From assembly GCA_009937635.1 (NCBI GenBank), contig JAACFF010000008.1, positions 1-44,521 on the forward strand: a stretch of 44,521 nucleotides of DNA. Direction: 5' to 3'. Made by a program: the position numbers and the translations under genes. Below are positions 34,995 to 43,969 of this stretch, one piece after another (within the stretch, counting starts at the first letter, position 1; each line of letters begins with the position of its first letter). The DNA comes from Chloroflexota bacterium. GTDB taxonomy: Bacteria; Chloroflexota; Anaerolineae; Promineifilales; Promineifilaceae. A model generated the notes under the pieces. The model worked only from the letters and a program-made list of their open reading frames with translations, did no database searches and had not been told where the DNA came from.

Positions 34995-36194
34995 TCAAGC
35001 AAAACGCAGGGCTAACTTTTCGACGACGGTCTTGCCAATTGCCAGAGAAGAAGTAGCCGCCGGCGACGGGGCGTTGATCATGTTGATTACGCGCTCACTT
35101 TCACGAAAAGAAAAATCATCGACCATCGAACCATCTGGTTGTAGCGCCTGGGCGCGGATACCGGCCGGAGCCCTAACCAAATGCTTCTCGCGAATATCTG
35201 GGACTAGCTCTTGTAATGCCTTCACAAACGCCTTTTTGCTGGCCGAACGCCACATCTCGCCTAACCCATTGCGCCAATATTTTCCAGCCAACTTCCAGAA
35301 ACCGGGATAGCGAATCGTCTCCCAAAAATCTGAAAATTCGAAGTCCGTCAAGTGGTAGCCCTCGCGGGCGAAGGCCAGGACTGCATTGGGACCGCACTCG
35401 ACTTTACCTGAGATCTTCAGAGTGAAATGGACGCCCAGAAACGGGAATTTCGGATCGGGCACAGGATAAAGCAATCCCCGGCAAAGATGCTCAGCTTCCG
35501 CCATCAATTCATAATATTCGCCACGAAAGGGAATGATTTGAGCCGGAGCATCCATACCGCTCTTTTTAGTCATGCGGTCGGAATGCAATCCGGCACAGTT
35601 GATAAGATATTGGCCTGTGTGTTCACCTCGATAGGAGACGGCCGTTACCCCTCGCATTCCTTCTTCCATCGCCATCACCTTTGCGCCCATGACTACAGTG
35701 TGACCCTGCTCTTGTAGTAACGTGGCAAAGCGCATACAAACCTGTTTATAATCTACGATGCCCGCTTCCGGAACGTGTATCGCTTCTATTCCGGCCGCAT
35801 AGGGTTCAATCTCCTGCAGCCGGGAGCGATCGATCAGGTTGCAAATAACGCCGTTTGCCTGGCCACGAGCATAGATATTATGCAAGGTCGGACGTTCTTC
35901 TTCACTGGTGGCTACTATGACTTTACCACATAGCTCGAATGGAATATCCTGCTCAAAGCAGAACTGCTCCATCATCGCCTTGCCTGCGCGACAATTTCGC
36001 GCCTTTAAGGAGCCAGGTGCGTAATAAATGCCAGAGTGCAACACGCCCGAATTGCGCCCCGACTGGTGAAAGCAAAGTTCAGCCTCCTTCTCCAAGATTG
36101 TGATGTGAAGACCAGGGTACTGTTGGGATAATTGGTATGCGGTCGACAGACCGACAATACCACCGCCAACAACAATGACATCCGTTTTGGTCAT
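34995..36194 (-). CDS. lhgO: L-2-hydroxyglutarate oxidase (LhgO family FAD enzyme)
   Basis: This 399-residue flavoprotein oxidises L-2-hydroxyglutarate to 2-oxoglutarate. The N-terminal FAD fold is VIVVGGGIVGLSTAYQL with the acidic end of beta-2 in ILEKEAELC. The diagnostic HQSGRNSGVLHSGIYYAPGSLK motif follows in pieces (HQSGRNSGV, LHSGIYY, PGSLKA), the part that in this family replaces the GlpD-type pattern. The substrate-binding C-terminal half has GPNAVLAFAREGY and ends in SPAATSSLAIGK. It lies between leuB and ilvD on the same strand, with 71 and 150 bases around it. L-2-hydroxyglutarate is a by-product of promiscuous dehydrogenases, so a repair role next to leuB is plausible but not shown. 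Confidence 0.9.
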   Translation of the reverse strand: MTKTDVIVVGGGIVGLSTAYQLSQQYPGLHITILEKEAELCFHQSGRNSGVLHSGIYYAPGSLKARNCRAGKAMMEQFCFEQDIPFELCGKVIVATSEEERPTLHNIYARGQANGVICNLIDRSRLQEIEPYAAGIEAIHVPEAGIVDYKQVCMRFATLLQEQGHTVVMGAKVMAMEEGMRGVTAVSYRGEHTGQYLINCAGLHSDRMTKKSGMDAPAQIIPFRGEYYELMAEAEHLCRGLLYPVPDPKFPFLGVHFTLKISGKVECGPNAVLAFAREGYHLTDFEFSDFWETIRYPGFWKLAGKYWRNGLGEMWRSASKKAFVKALQELVPDIREKHLVRAPAGIRAQALQPDGSMVDDFSFRESERVINMINAPSPAATSSLAIGKTVVEKLALRFA

Positions 36195-36265
36195 CGGCTT
36201 AGATATCCGGTTTCTATATGACGCGAGAATTACTTATTGCTAACATAAGAATTCCAGTTTCTCTT

Positions 36266-37342
36266 CTAAGACAATGCAGCCGCTACCAGGTCACCCATTT
36301 CCTGCGTTCCCACGGCCGTTTCCCCAGGGTTCACCAGATCCACTGTCCGATTTCCCGCATTCAGCACCTCCGAAACGGCCGTCTCTACCGCACCAGCTTC
36401 TTCGTGCAATCCGAGCCCCCAGCGTAACATCATGGCCGTGCTTAAAATAGTAGCCAGCGGGTTGGCGATCCCCTGCCCGGCGATATCGGGCGCGGAGCCA
36501 TGAATAGGCTCAAACAAACCGGTTGCACCAGGAACGCCCAAGGCAGCCGAGGGCAACATGCCCAGCGATCCGGTGATCATTGATGCCTCATCAGAGAGAA
36601 TGTCGCCAAACATATTTCCGGTCACGATCACGTCAAAGTCGGCGGGGCGGTTGATCAAATACATGGCGCAGGCGTCTACCAGAACATCTTCATATTCGAT
36701 ATCAGGATACTCCGCCGCCACCTCGTGCGCCACCTCACGCCAGACCCGCATCGTAGCAAGGACATTGGCTTTGTCTACAGAAGTTACCTTGCCCCGCCGT
36801 CCGCGGGCTAATTCAAATGCAACTTCAAGAACACGCCGGATTTCATGTTCATTGTAGCGCAGTGTATCATGACCGCTGCGCCCTTGCGGTGTTTCTTCCC
36901 GCCCTTGCGGCGTGCCGAAATAGATGCCACCAGTCAACTCGCGAACAAACATGATATCCACATCCTTGACCTTGTCTGGTCGCAGCGGACTGGCAGCAGC
37001 CAGGGCTTCGAAAACCTTCACAGGCCGCAGATTTGCAAATACGTTCAGTTCCTTACGCAAGCGCAACAAACCTTGTTCTGGTCGTACGGGAGCCGTCGGA
37101 TCGCTCCATTTAGGTCCGCCAACGGCACCCAAGAGCACGGCGTCGCTTTCCAGGCACGCACCTAAACTCTCCTCTGGCAGCGCGGTCCCCATCTCGTCAA
37201 TAGCGATACCGCCAACGATCGCTTCTTGATAACTGAATTGGTGATGATACCTGGTTGCTACCTCGGCTAGAATCTTGCGCGCTTCTGAAACAACCTCGGG
37301 CCCGATGCCATCGCCTGGTAGTAGTGTTATTTTTGCTTTCAA
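36266..37342 (-). CDS. leuB: 3-isopropylmalate dehydrogenase
   Basis: This NAD-dependent oxidative decarboxylase has 358 residues. It shows [49 protein letters not shown], the YNEHEIRRV segment, the catalytic Lys in [20 protein letters not shown]-like [31 protein letters not shown], and the NAD-loop [21 protein letters not shown] place the start at TTG 37342, giving MKAKITLL, because GGAGG lies eight bases before it; the GTG at 37369 has no ribosome site. In this operon it also serves the citramalate route to isoleucine, where LeuB acts on 3-methylmalate. Confidence 0.95.
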   Translation of the reverse strand: MKAKITLLPGDGIGPEVVSEARKILAEVATRYHHQFSYQEAIVGGIAIDEMGTALPEESLGACLESDAVLLGAVGGPKWSDPTAPVRPEQGLLRLRKELNVFANLRPVKVFEALAAASPLRPDKVKDVDIMFVRELTGGIYFGTPQGREETPQGRSGHDTLRYNEHEIRRVLEVAFELARGRRGKVTSVDKANVLATMRVWREVAHEVAAEYPDIEYEDVLVDACAMYLINRPADFDVIVTGNMFGDILSDEASMITGSLGMLPSAALGVPGATGLFEPIHGSAPDIAGQGIANPLATILSTAMMLRWGLGLHEEAGAVETAVSEVLNAGNRTVDLVNPGETAVGTQEMGDLVAAALS

Positions 37343-37390
37343 TGATGATCCTCCAAATAAGAAATTCACGAGCAGTTATTTTATGGCCGA

Positions 37391-39445
37391 CTACGGTACG
37401 CGAAATATCACAAAATCCTTGCCTTCCCAGCGCGAATTAAAAACTTCAATCTGCCCTCGAGGGAAGAGCCAGACCAATCGTCGCAGGCTTGCCACGTCAT
37501 CTGGGAACAGGATATAAATTTGGGGGGCGTCACCCAATGCAAGGTCGCTCCGCCAACCGTCGCTGCCTATGGCGTTAGCCCAGCGCGGGAACCCGGCGCT
37601 GATCCCGATGTTTCGCGTGTCTACCCACCACGGATACGAGACGTGATAAGCATTGGCAGGATCGCCGCCCTCATCTACAAAGTCGCGCAGTACCGTGCCC
37701 ATCTCAGTAGCGTTCCATAATGAACGACGAATATTCGCATCATAACGCACGAAGTACCATTCGAAATTGTATACAACAGCGATCGCCGCCAGAATTGCCA
37801 GCAGCAGCAGGGCCACAATTCGCCCACTGCGGGACGGCAATGTCCCCAATCGGGCGATGATGATTGCCAGCGGCAGGGCGGCGATCATCATCGCCCACGG
37901 TACAGCACCACCTGAACGTACAACGCTGGGATTCTCTCCGGGAAAGGTCAGACTCAAGATCGAGGGCAATATCAAAACAAAAAGTGTGACGAGAACATAA
38001 AGCGCGCGCCTGTCTCGATGCAGCACCAGGCGCCAAAGAAGGTAGGAAATGCCCAGGGCAAACATGGCCGCTGAGACGATACCCATGACTGGCGAGCCGG
38101 GAATCGTATTTACAGGAACCACATCGCCCCTGAGGTTAAACATCAACAGTGCATTCTCAATATTACCGAGCAACACGCCCCACAATTCAGCAGGCGTTGG
38201 CGTCGTCTCAGATTGAGTGCGGCTGAGCGTCCGCAGCCAGAAAGCTTTGGGATCGTCGATAATAATGCGCAGTAGGGGTGAAACGAGCAAAATTGAAAAG
38301 AGTCCCCCTAAGATAGCATTCAGGCAAAACAGATCGTTCCAAGAGCTTGTTCCGGATACCGATCGTTTGCGCAATACTTGCCATCCATCCATGCTTAGCT
38401 CTAGTCCGACGAGTACGACGAAGAGAAAGGGAACGATGCGCATGGCGGTATACGTGTGTAAGCCGATGCCCACGAAAAGTGCTGATAACAGCCAATCGTT
38501 GCGGTGATTTGTTCGGAATGCACGGAATAGGAAAAAGAGGGCCGGCGTTGCAAAAGCGGCCGTAAACGGAAAGCGCAAGCCAACGCGTGTGATCGCCACG
38601 TGCCAATGGGAGATTGCCAAGAAGAATGCAGCCAGCAATCCTACAACACGGCCGAAAAAGTCTCTGCTTACCAGGTATGTGAACGGAATGGCCAAGATCC
38701 CGAAAAGGGCCGTTCCTACCTTTAAGGCCAGGTGGTTCAACTGCAAGGGGGTGAACCTAACTAGAAAAGCAGTGACGTAAAACTGCAGCGCTTCACGTCC
38801 CGTGTTTCGTGGGAAGAAGATCGGCCGGGCGCCATCCAACACATCTCGTACGTCAAGCAGTTTCTCAGCATGATCGCTGGTCGTCTCCGCGGGCACAGTA
38901 TTGAGGCGGTAAACCCGGAAAAAAATGGCCAGCAGCATGATCGCCAGCAAGATCACAAGAACCCGTTTGTCCAGATCATGCCACCAGCCAGCGGCTGCTT
39001 GTTTCCACCCACCTGGCTTAAAATCTGGCACTTCGACAAAGGCCAGGAGAAATAACAAAATGGCCCCAAGCCATAGCCATAGCCCGCCCATAAGATGGTT
39101 TCCCTCGAAACCTAAAAATGCCGCACCGGCCAAGATAGCTGCACCTACGGCCAGGGAAACGCGCACCTCCCGGTTATTTATCACGGGGTGGCAGCGCCGC
39201 GAAACCGATTGGGCAGGTGGTGCCGGCAGTGCGGCACGAGGCCAACCGGCAAGAATCCAAAGGAAAAGAGCCAATGAAGACGCAAAGCAGGCGGCGCCGG
39301 CTATCAAACTGGCTTCTGGCTGTGTGATCAGCCACTGCCCTGCCATCGCCAAGATGGGGATCAACAGCGGCGCTGCCAGCCCTTTTAGCCAGTCCATTTG
39401 TTGTTGCGCTTCGGATCGGGAAGCATCTGTCACAGTCGTGTTCAT
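37391..39445 (-). CDS. Membrane glycosyltransferase, PMT/GT39 (ArnT-like) family
   Basis: This 684-residue multi-spanning protein starts with four hydrophobic helices, a feature of GT-C proteins with extra N-terminal segments. The PMT_2-type motif begins at RVYRLNTVPAETTSDHAEKL, in which Asp and Glu after the first lumen-facing loop stand where GT39 enzymes bind the metal/polyprenyl-phosphate sugar, then GREALQFYVTAFLVRFTP. About nine further helices follow and the C-terminal 90 residues form a periplasmic-type domain (PWWVDTRNIGI, ending KDFVIFRV). Acceptor and sugar are unknown. It starts 10 bases after cimA and ends 48 bases before leuB, an odd guest in an amino-acid operon. Confidence 0.82.
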   Translation of the reverse strand: MNTTVTDASRSEAQQQMDWLKGLAAPLLIPILAMAGQWLITQPEASLIAGAACFASSLALFLWILAGWPRAALPAPPAQSVSRRCHPVINNREVRVSLAVGAAILAGAAFLGFEGNHLMGGLWLWLGAILLFLLAFVEVPDFKPGGWKQAAAGWWHDLDKRVLVILLAIMLLAIFFRVYRLNTVPAETTSDHAEKLLDVRDVLDGARPIFFPRNTGREALQFYVTAFLVRFTPLQLNHLALKVGTALFGILAIPFTYLVSRDFFGRVVGLLAAFFLAISHWHVAITRVGLRFPFTAAFATPALFFLFRAFRTNHRNDWLLSALFVGIGLHTYTAMRIVPFLFVVLVGLELSMDGWQVLRKRSVSGTSSWNDLFCLNAILGGLFSILLVSPLLRIIIDDPKAFWLRTLSRTQSETTPTPAELWGVLLGNIENALLMFNLRGDVVPVNTIPGSPVMGIVSAAMFALGISYLLWRLVLHRDRRALYVLVTLFVLILPSILSLTFPGENPSVVRSGGAVPWAMMIAALPLAIIIARLGTLPSRSGRIVALLLLAILAAIAVVYNFEWYFVRYDANIRRSLWNATEMGTVLRDFVDEGGDPANAYHVSYPWWVDTRNIGISAGFPRWANAIGSDGWRSDLALGDAPQIYILFPDDVASLRRLVWLFPRGQIEVFNSRWEGKDFVIFRVP

Positions 39446-39455
39446 ATGACTGTTT

Positions 39456-41009
39456 TTACCCTAGCAATGCGTACTCCATGCTGTCGGCCAGTGCACGCCA
39501 GCTCGCTTCGATAATATTGGCGCTGGCGCCGACGGTGCTCCAACGGCGCGTCCCGCATTTTGTGTCAATGAGCACGCGAGTCGTAGCTGCTGTGGCGTTT
39601 TCACTATCCAGGATCCGCACCTTGTAATCTATCAGACTTACGCTGCTTAACTGCGGGTAAACATCAATTAGTGCTTTACGCAGTGCTGCATCCAACGCAT
39701 TCACGGGGCCGTTCCCCTCTGCCACGGTGTGCATCAGTTTGGGACCGACACGTACTTTTACCGTCGCTTCGGCCGTCAGTCCTCGGCCACGCCGCCGTGA
39801 AGCCATCACCATAAAGTCGATCATCTCAAATGGGGGCACATACGCGGGGTGGGTTCGGCGCAACATCAATTCTACCGAAGCTTCGGCTCCTTCAAAAGTG
39901 AATCCTTGGGCTTCAAGTTCTTTAATTTGCTCCAGAACGCTGCGCACATCTAGACTTTCCACATCGAGATCAAATTGCCGCGCCTTATCGACAATATTAC
40001 CACGGCCTGATAATTCGGATACCACGCTCCTTTGCTCATTGCCCACCAGAACTGGATCAACATGCTGATAGCTCTCGCTGTTCTTGAGCATAGCCGCGAC
40101 GTGAATGCCGCCCTTGTGCGCAAAGGCACTCGCGCCTACAAAAGGAGAGTGTTCGTCATGAGCCAGATTAGCTACTTCGGCAACATAGCGAGATAGTTCG
40201 GTCAATTGCTGTAAGTTCTCCGCTGGTACGCAATCGTAATTCATCTTCAACTGCAAATCCGGAACCAGGGTACATAGATTGGCATTGGCAACACGTTCCC
40301 CATAGCCGTTTATCGTGCCCTGCACATGGACAGCGCCTGCACGCACCGCGGCCAGCGTATTGGCCACGCCACAGCCGGAATCGTCGTGAGTGTGAATGCC
40401 AAGCGGCGTTTTTTCCAGTCTCTCAGCTACTTCCTCGACAATTTCTCGCACTTCCCAAGGCAGCGCTCCGCCATTGGTGTCGCACAACACGACGCTGTCA
40501 GCGCCGTTGACGGCCGCGGTTTGGACGGTAGCCAGGGCATATTCCGGATTGGCCTTATAGCCGTCGAAGAAGTGCTCGGCATCATAGATTACCTCTTTGC
40601 CCTGCGCCTTACAATAGTCCACGCTTTCGCCGATCATGGCCAGATTTTCGTCCATGCTCGTTTCTAAAACGTCTATGACGTGTAGGTCCCAACTTTTGCC
40701 TACCAGTGTAACCACCTCGGTATTGGCGTCGATGAGCGCCTTGAGATTGGGGTCATCCTCAGGTAATGTGTCTTTACGCCTTGTGCTGCCAAAAGCGGTG
40801 ATCTTGGCCTGTTTGAGACCAAGAGAAGCCGCGCGCCGAAAAAACCCAACATCTTTTGGATTGGACCCGGGCCATCCTCCTTCGATATAGTGGATGCCAA
40901 ATTCATCTAGCTTGCGTGCAATTTTAAGTTTATCGTCCAGGGACAGGGAAATGCCTTCCCGCTGTGTGCCGTCCCTCAGGGTCGTGTCGTATAAGAAAAG
41001 TTGGGTCAT
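39456..41009 (-). CDS. cimA: (R)-citramalate synthase
   Basis: This enzyme condenses pyruvate and acetyl-CoA to citramalate, the first step of the pyruvate route to isoleucine. The 517-residue protein has the TIM-barrel motif LYDTTLRDGTQREGISLS, EGGWPGSNPKD, DAEHFFDGYKANPEY, VLCDTNGGALPWEV and the metal histidines in GIHTHDDSGCGVANT, then HVQGTINGYGERVANANL. GASAFAHKGGIHVAAML and DPVLVGNEQRSVVSELSGRGN follow; the last two distinguish CimA from LeuA-type enzymes, together with the shorter allosteric tail. The ATG at 41009 has GGAG six bases upstream. leuA is present in the same operon, so the cell has both enzymes. Confidence 0.95.
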   Translation of the reverse strand: MTQLFLYDTTLRDGTQREGISLSLDDKLKIARKLDEFGIHYIEGGWPGSNPKDVGFFRRAASLGLKQAKITAFGSTRRKDTLPEDDPNLKALIDANTEVVTLVGKSWDLHVIDVLETSMDENLAMIGESVDYCKAQGKEVIYDAEHFFDGYKANPEYALATVQTAAVNGADSVVLCDTNGGALPWEVREIVEEVAERLEKTPLGIHTHDDSGCGVANTLAAVRAGAVHVQGTINGYGERVANANLCTLVPDLQLKMNYDCVPAENLQQLTELSRYVAEVANLAHDEHSPFVGASAFAHKGGIHVAAMLKNSESYQHVDPVLVGNEQRSVVSELSGRGNIVDKARQFDLDVESLDVRSVLEQIKELEAQGFTFEGAEASVELMLRRTHPAYVPPFEMIDFMVMASRRRGRGLTAEATVKVRVGPKLMHTVAEGNGPVNALDAALRKALIDVYPQLSSVSLIDYKVRILDSENATAATTRVLIDTKCGTRRWSTVGASANIIEASWRALADSMEYALLG

Positions 41010-41059
41010 GATCTCTCCAATTATTGAAGAAGCCAGGCTTCTTACAAGAAACCTGGCTT

Positions 41060-41668
41060 CTAATCACCCGTGTTAACGCGCGCCGGATGCGACATTTCAT
41101 AGGCAAGCACTGCTTCTTCCTGCCTCAGTAAATATCCGAGCTGATCAACTCCTTCCAGCAAACACGTCTTGCTGAAAGCGTCGATGGGAAATGAAACAGA
41201 TCGGCCGTCTGGTAGCGTTAGCGTTTGCTTCGACAGGTCAATGGTTACCGTTGTGTCCGGTTCTTCCTCGACCAAGCTCAACAACTGGCGGTGAGTTTCT
41301 AAGTCGACAACAATCGGCAACAAGCCATTCTTTAGCGCATTGTTGTTGAAAATATCAGCGAAGGATGTGCTAATGATGGCCTGGAAGCCATAGTCCATCA
41401 AGGCCCACGGAGCATGTTCGCGGCTGGAACCGCAGCCAAAGTTATCACCGGCTAATAGAATTCGCGCACCTTGGGTTTGATCTTGATTTAATACAAAATC
41501 CTCTCGCGGTCTTCCATTTTCATCATAGCGCCAGTCAGCGAAAAGGTTCTCTCCCAGACCGCTCTTGCTGATCGTTTTCAAGAACCGTGCCGGAATAATC
41601 TGGTCAGTGTCGATATTCTCTGTGGGAATGGCCAGCACCTTGTCGGTTAATATGTCCATTTTTTTCAT
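41060..41668 (-). CDS. leuD: 3-isopropylmalate dehydratase, small subunit
   Basis: The 202-residue subunit forms the swivelling domain of isopropylmalate isomerase and, with LeuC, also converts citramalate to 3-methylmalate. Seen are [18 protein letters not shown] at the N-terminus, [41 protein letters not shown] and the helical tail. The ATG at 41668 (MKKMDILT) has AAGGTG eight bases upstream. A longer frame to 41704 would add 12 residues without support. It follows leuC by 86 bases. Confidence 0.95.
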   Translation of the reverse strand: MKKMDILTDKVLAIPTENIDTDQIIPARFLKTISKSGLGENLFADWRYDENGRPREDFVLNQDQTQGARILLAGDNFGCGSSREHAPWALMDYGFQAIISTSFADIFNNNALKNGLLPIVVDLETHRQLLSLVEEEPDTTVTIDLSKQTLTLPDGRSVSFPIDAFSKTCLLEGVDQLGYLLRQEEAVLAYEMSHPARVNTGD

Positions 41669-41754
41669 AAATACACACCTTGTTATGGCCGGTCTCATGA
41701 CCATGCCAGGAGGGCGCAGTCATAGAGACCTGCCCCAGCGAAATAGGAATAGCA

Positions 41755-43161
41755 CTACTCCATGGTTCGCACATCTGTCACCACGCCGGCCACGGCCGAA
41801 GCAGCAGCGGTCAGCGGGCTTGCCAGGAAAGTGCGACCACCTTTGCCCTGGCGTCCTTCAAAATTGCGGTTACTCGTACTGACAGCATATTGGCCCGGCT
41901 GGAGCTGGTCCCCGTTCATGGCGATGCACATACTGCACCCTGATTCCCGCCATTCTGCGCCCGCCTGCTTGAACACGCGATCCAAACCTTCGGCCTCCGC
42001 CTGCTTCTTAACCATCTGCGAACCAGGTACGACCATCACACGCACGCCATCCTTCACCTGCCGATCTTTCAACAGCGACGCAGCCTGCCTCAGGTCTGAG
42101 ATACGTGAGTTGGTGCAACTGCCGATGAAAACGACGTCGATGGGGTGGCCCAGCAACGGCCGTCCTGGCTGTAAGTCCATATAATTCAGCGCTTTCAACA
42201 TAGTCCGTCGTTCGCTCACGTCGGCTATTTTATCCGGATCGGGGATTGCTTGGGTGATTGGCATCCCCATGCCTGGATTTGTTCCAAAGGTGATCATCGG
42301 CTCCAGCAAGGCGGCGTCAAGCGTGATGCTTTTATCAAAGTTTGCTCCATCGTCAGTCGCCAAAGTACGCCACTGCGCCACGGCCGTATCCCACGCCTGC
42401 CCGCGCGGCGCATGTTGTCGACCGGACAGGTACTCAAACGTTGTGTCATCGGGGGCTACGAGACCAGCCCGCGCACCCCCTTCTATGCTCATATTACAGA
42501 TGGTCATGCGTTGTTCCATGCTCAAACTGCGGATGGCCGGACCTTTGTACTCAAACACGTGGCCAGTGCCGCCACTAACGCCGATTTCGGCCAGGAGGGC
42601 CAAAATGATGTCCTTTGCCGCTACGCCTGGCTGTAGCTGCCCTTCAACGTGAACCTCGTAGGTCTTCGGTTTATGCTGCAACAATGTCTGGGAAGCCAAT
42701 ACGTGTTCCACTTCGCTGGTGCCGATACCGAAAGCTAACGCGCCAAAAGCGCCATGTGTGGCGGTATGGCTGTCCCCGCAGACGATTGTCATGCCAGGCT
42801 GGGTCAATCCCAGCTCCGGGCCGATAACGTGTACGATGCCCCGGTTAGGGCTTTGCATGCCGAAGAGTCTGATACCAAAATCCCTGGCGTTTTTCTCCAG
42901 TGTGGCCATTTGTCGGGCAGCAATCTGATCCTGAATCGGCACGTCAAGCGGCGTCGTTGGGATGCCATGATCCATCGTGGCGATAGTTTGCGATGGTCGT
43001 CTGACGCTCAGGCCACGTTCTCGCAGCCCTTGGAATGCTTGCGGCGAAGTGACCTCATGGATCAGGTGCAAATCAATATATAACACAGCCGGACTGCCCG
43101 GCTCCTGGGTGACCACGTGATTTTCCCAGATCTTGTCAAGAGTTGTTTTAGCTTGGGTCAT
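41755..43161 (-). CDS. leuC: 3-isopropylmalate dehydratase, large subunit
   Basis: This 468-residue 4Fe-4S aconitase-family subunit has [67 protein letters not shown], and the cluster cysteines in [11 protein letters not shown] and GCSMCIAMN. The ATG at 43161 ([12 protein letters not shown]) has GGAG five bases upstream and is chosen over the 13-codon-longer frame to 43200. With leuD it forms the isomerase shared by the leucine and citramalate pathways. It lies 51 bases after the methyltransferase gene. Confidence 0.96.
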   Translation of the reverse strand: MTQAKTTLDKIWENHVVTQEPGSPAVLYIDLHLIHEVTSPQAFQGLRERGLSVRRPSQTIATMDHGIPTTPLDVPIQDQIAARQMATLEKNARDFGIRLFGMQSPNRGIVHVIGPELGLTQPGMTIVCGDSHTATHGAFGALAFGIGTSEVEHVLASQTLLQHKPKTYEVHVEGQLQPGVAAKDIILALLAEIGVSGGTGHVFEYKGPAIRSLSMEQRMTICNMSIEGGARAGLVAPDDTTFEYLSGRQHAPRGQAWDTAVAQWRTLATDDGANFDKSITLDAALLEPMITFGTNPGMGMPITQAIPDPDKIADVSERRTMLKALNYMDLQPGRPLLGHPIDVVFIGSCTNSRISDLRQAASLLKDRQVKDGVRVMVVPGSQMVKKQAEAEGLDRVFKQAGAEWRESGCSMCIAMNGDQLQPGQYAVSTSNRNFEGRQGKGGRTFLASPLTAAASAVAGVVTDVRTME

Positions 43162-43212
43162 ACATGCTCCAAATGCGTGTGACGTTTTCACAACCGTCAC
43201 GATTTCTATGTT

Positions 43213-43950
43213 TTATTCAGCTAGCTTTACACCACCAAAAAGTGCCAATTCAAATATCTTCAAGTAACAATCTACGTGATTAAAGCCAATCTCTCGCAGC
43301 CAGTCACACTGTTCCTCAACTGGCGACAGAATATTGGCTGCCTTGTCGGGCCGGCTGTAAAATTCTGCGTCCACTTGCTGGCGTGACATGCCCGAACCGA
43401 TTTGCTGTTGGTACGCAAAAAGCGCATCAATGAATAATTCTTCAAAACGGCGCTCCAACCATGGTGAGTGAGAGGCGACATGTTCCAGGTTAAGAAAGAT
43501 GCCTCCCGGATTCAGGAGTTCGTAAAATTCCACATAGAGTTCTTTCTTACGCACATCTGGTTGGTGGTGGATAGAGAATCCGGAAACGATTACGTCGAAA
43601 CTCGAAAGGTCAGGTGGCAATCCGTCTAGCCACGCTTTCTTCCCATAATCTAGATCGATAAAACGGCAGCGGCTGTAACCATCCAGGCGACTACGCGCGG
43701 CTTCTAGCATCGGGGCTGAGAAATCGGCGAAGACGCCAAATGCTTGCGTATGCTCATCGAGGATCGCTTGTCCCAAAATGCCATCTCCGCAACCCAAATC
43801 CAGTACGCTGCTAACGCTGGGGCAGGCAGCCCGAACAAGTCGCCGCATGACGTCGATTTGTTCTTGGGCCAAGGGGATGGCGCCCCGAATCCCCGTGAGA
43901 TAAGTCTGGGTCAATTCGCTTGTCTGCCATACTACGTCTTGTGATTTCAT
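43213..43950 (-). CDS. Class I SAM-dependent methyltransferase in the leu operon
   Basis: The 245-residue protein has the SAM-binding core: motif I VLDLGCGDGILGQAI, the acidic end of beta-2 in FGVFADFSAPML, and motif II/III FDVIVSGFSIHHQPDVRKK with LLNPGGIFLNLEHVA. The tail has a helical substrate-cap region. It belongs to the broad methyltransferase-25/trans-aconitate-methyltransferase-like group. I take the ATG at 43950; a frame to 43977 uses TTG. It begins 19 bases after leuA stop, between leuA and leuC. Yeast Tmt1 methylates both trans-aconitate and 3-isopropylmalate, so a carboxyl methyltransferase acting on a pathway intermediate is possible, but that is inference. Confidence 0.85.
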   Translation of the reverse strand: MKSQDVVWQTSELTQTYLTGIRGAIPLAQEQIDVMRRLVRAACPSVSSVLDLGCGDGILGQAILDEHTQAFGVFADFSAPMLEAARSRLDGYSRCRFIDLDYGKKAWLDGLPPDLSSFDVIVSGFSIHHQPDVRKKELYVEFYELLNPGGIFLNLEHVASHSPWLERRFEELFIDALFAYQQQIGSGMSRQQVDAEFYSRPDKAANILSPVEEQCDWLREIGFNHVDCYLKIFELALFGGVKLAE

Positions 43951-43969
43951 TTTGACGGCCGTGGTCGCC

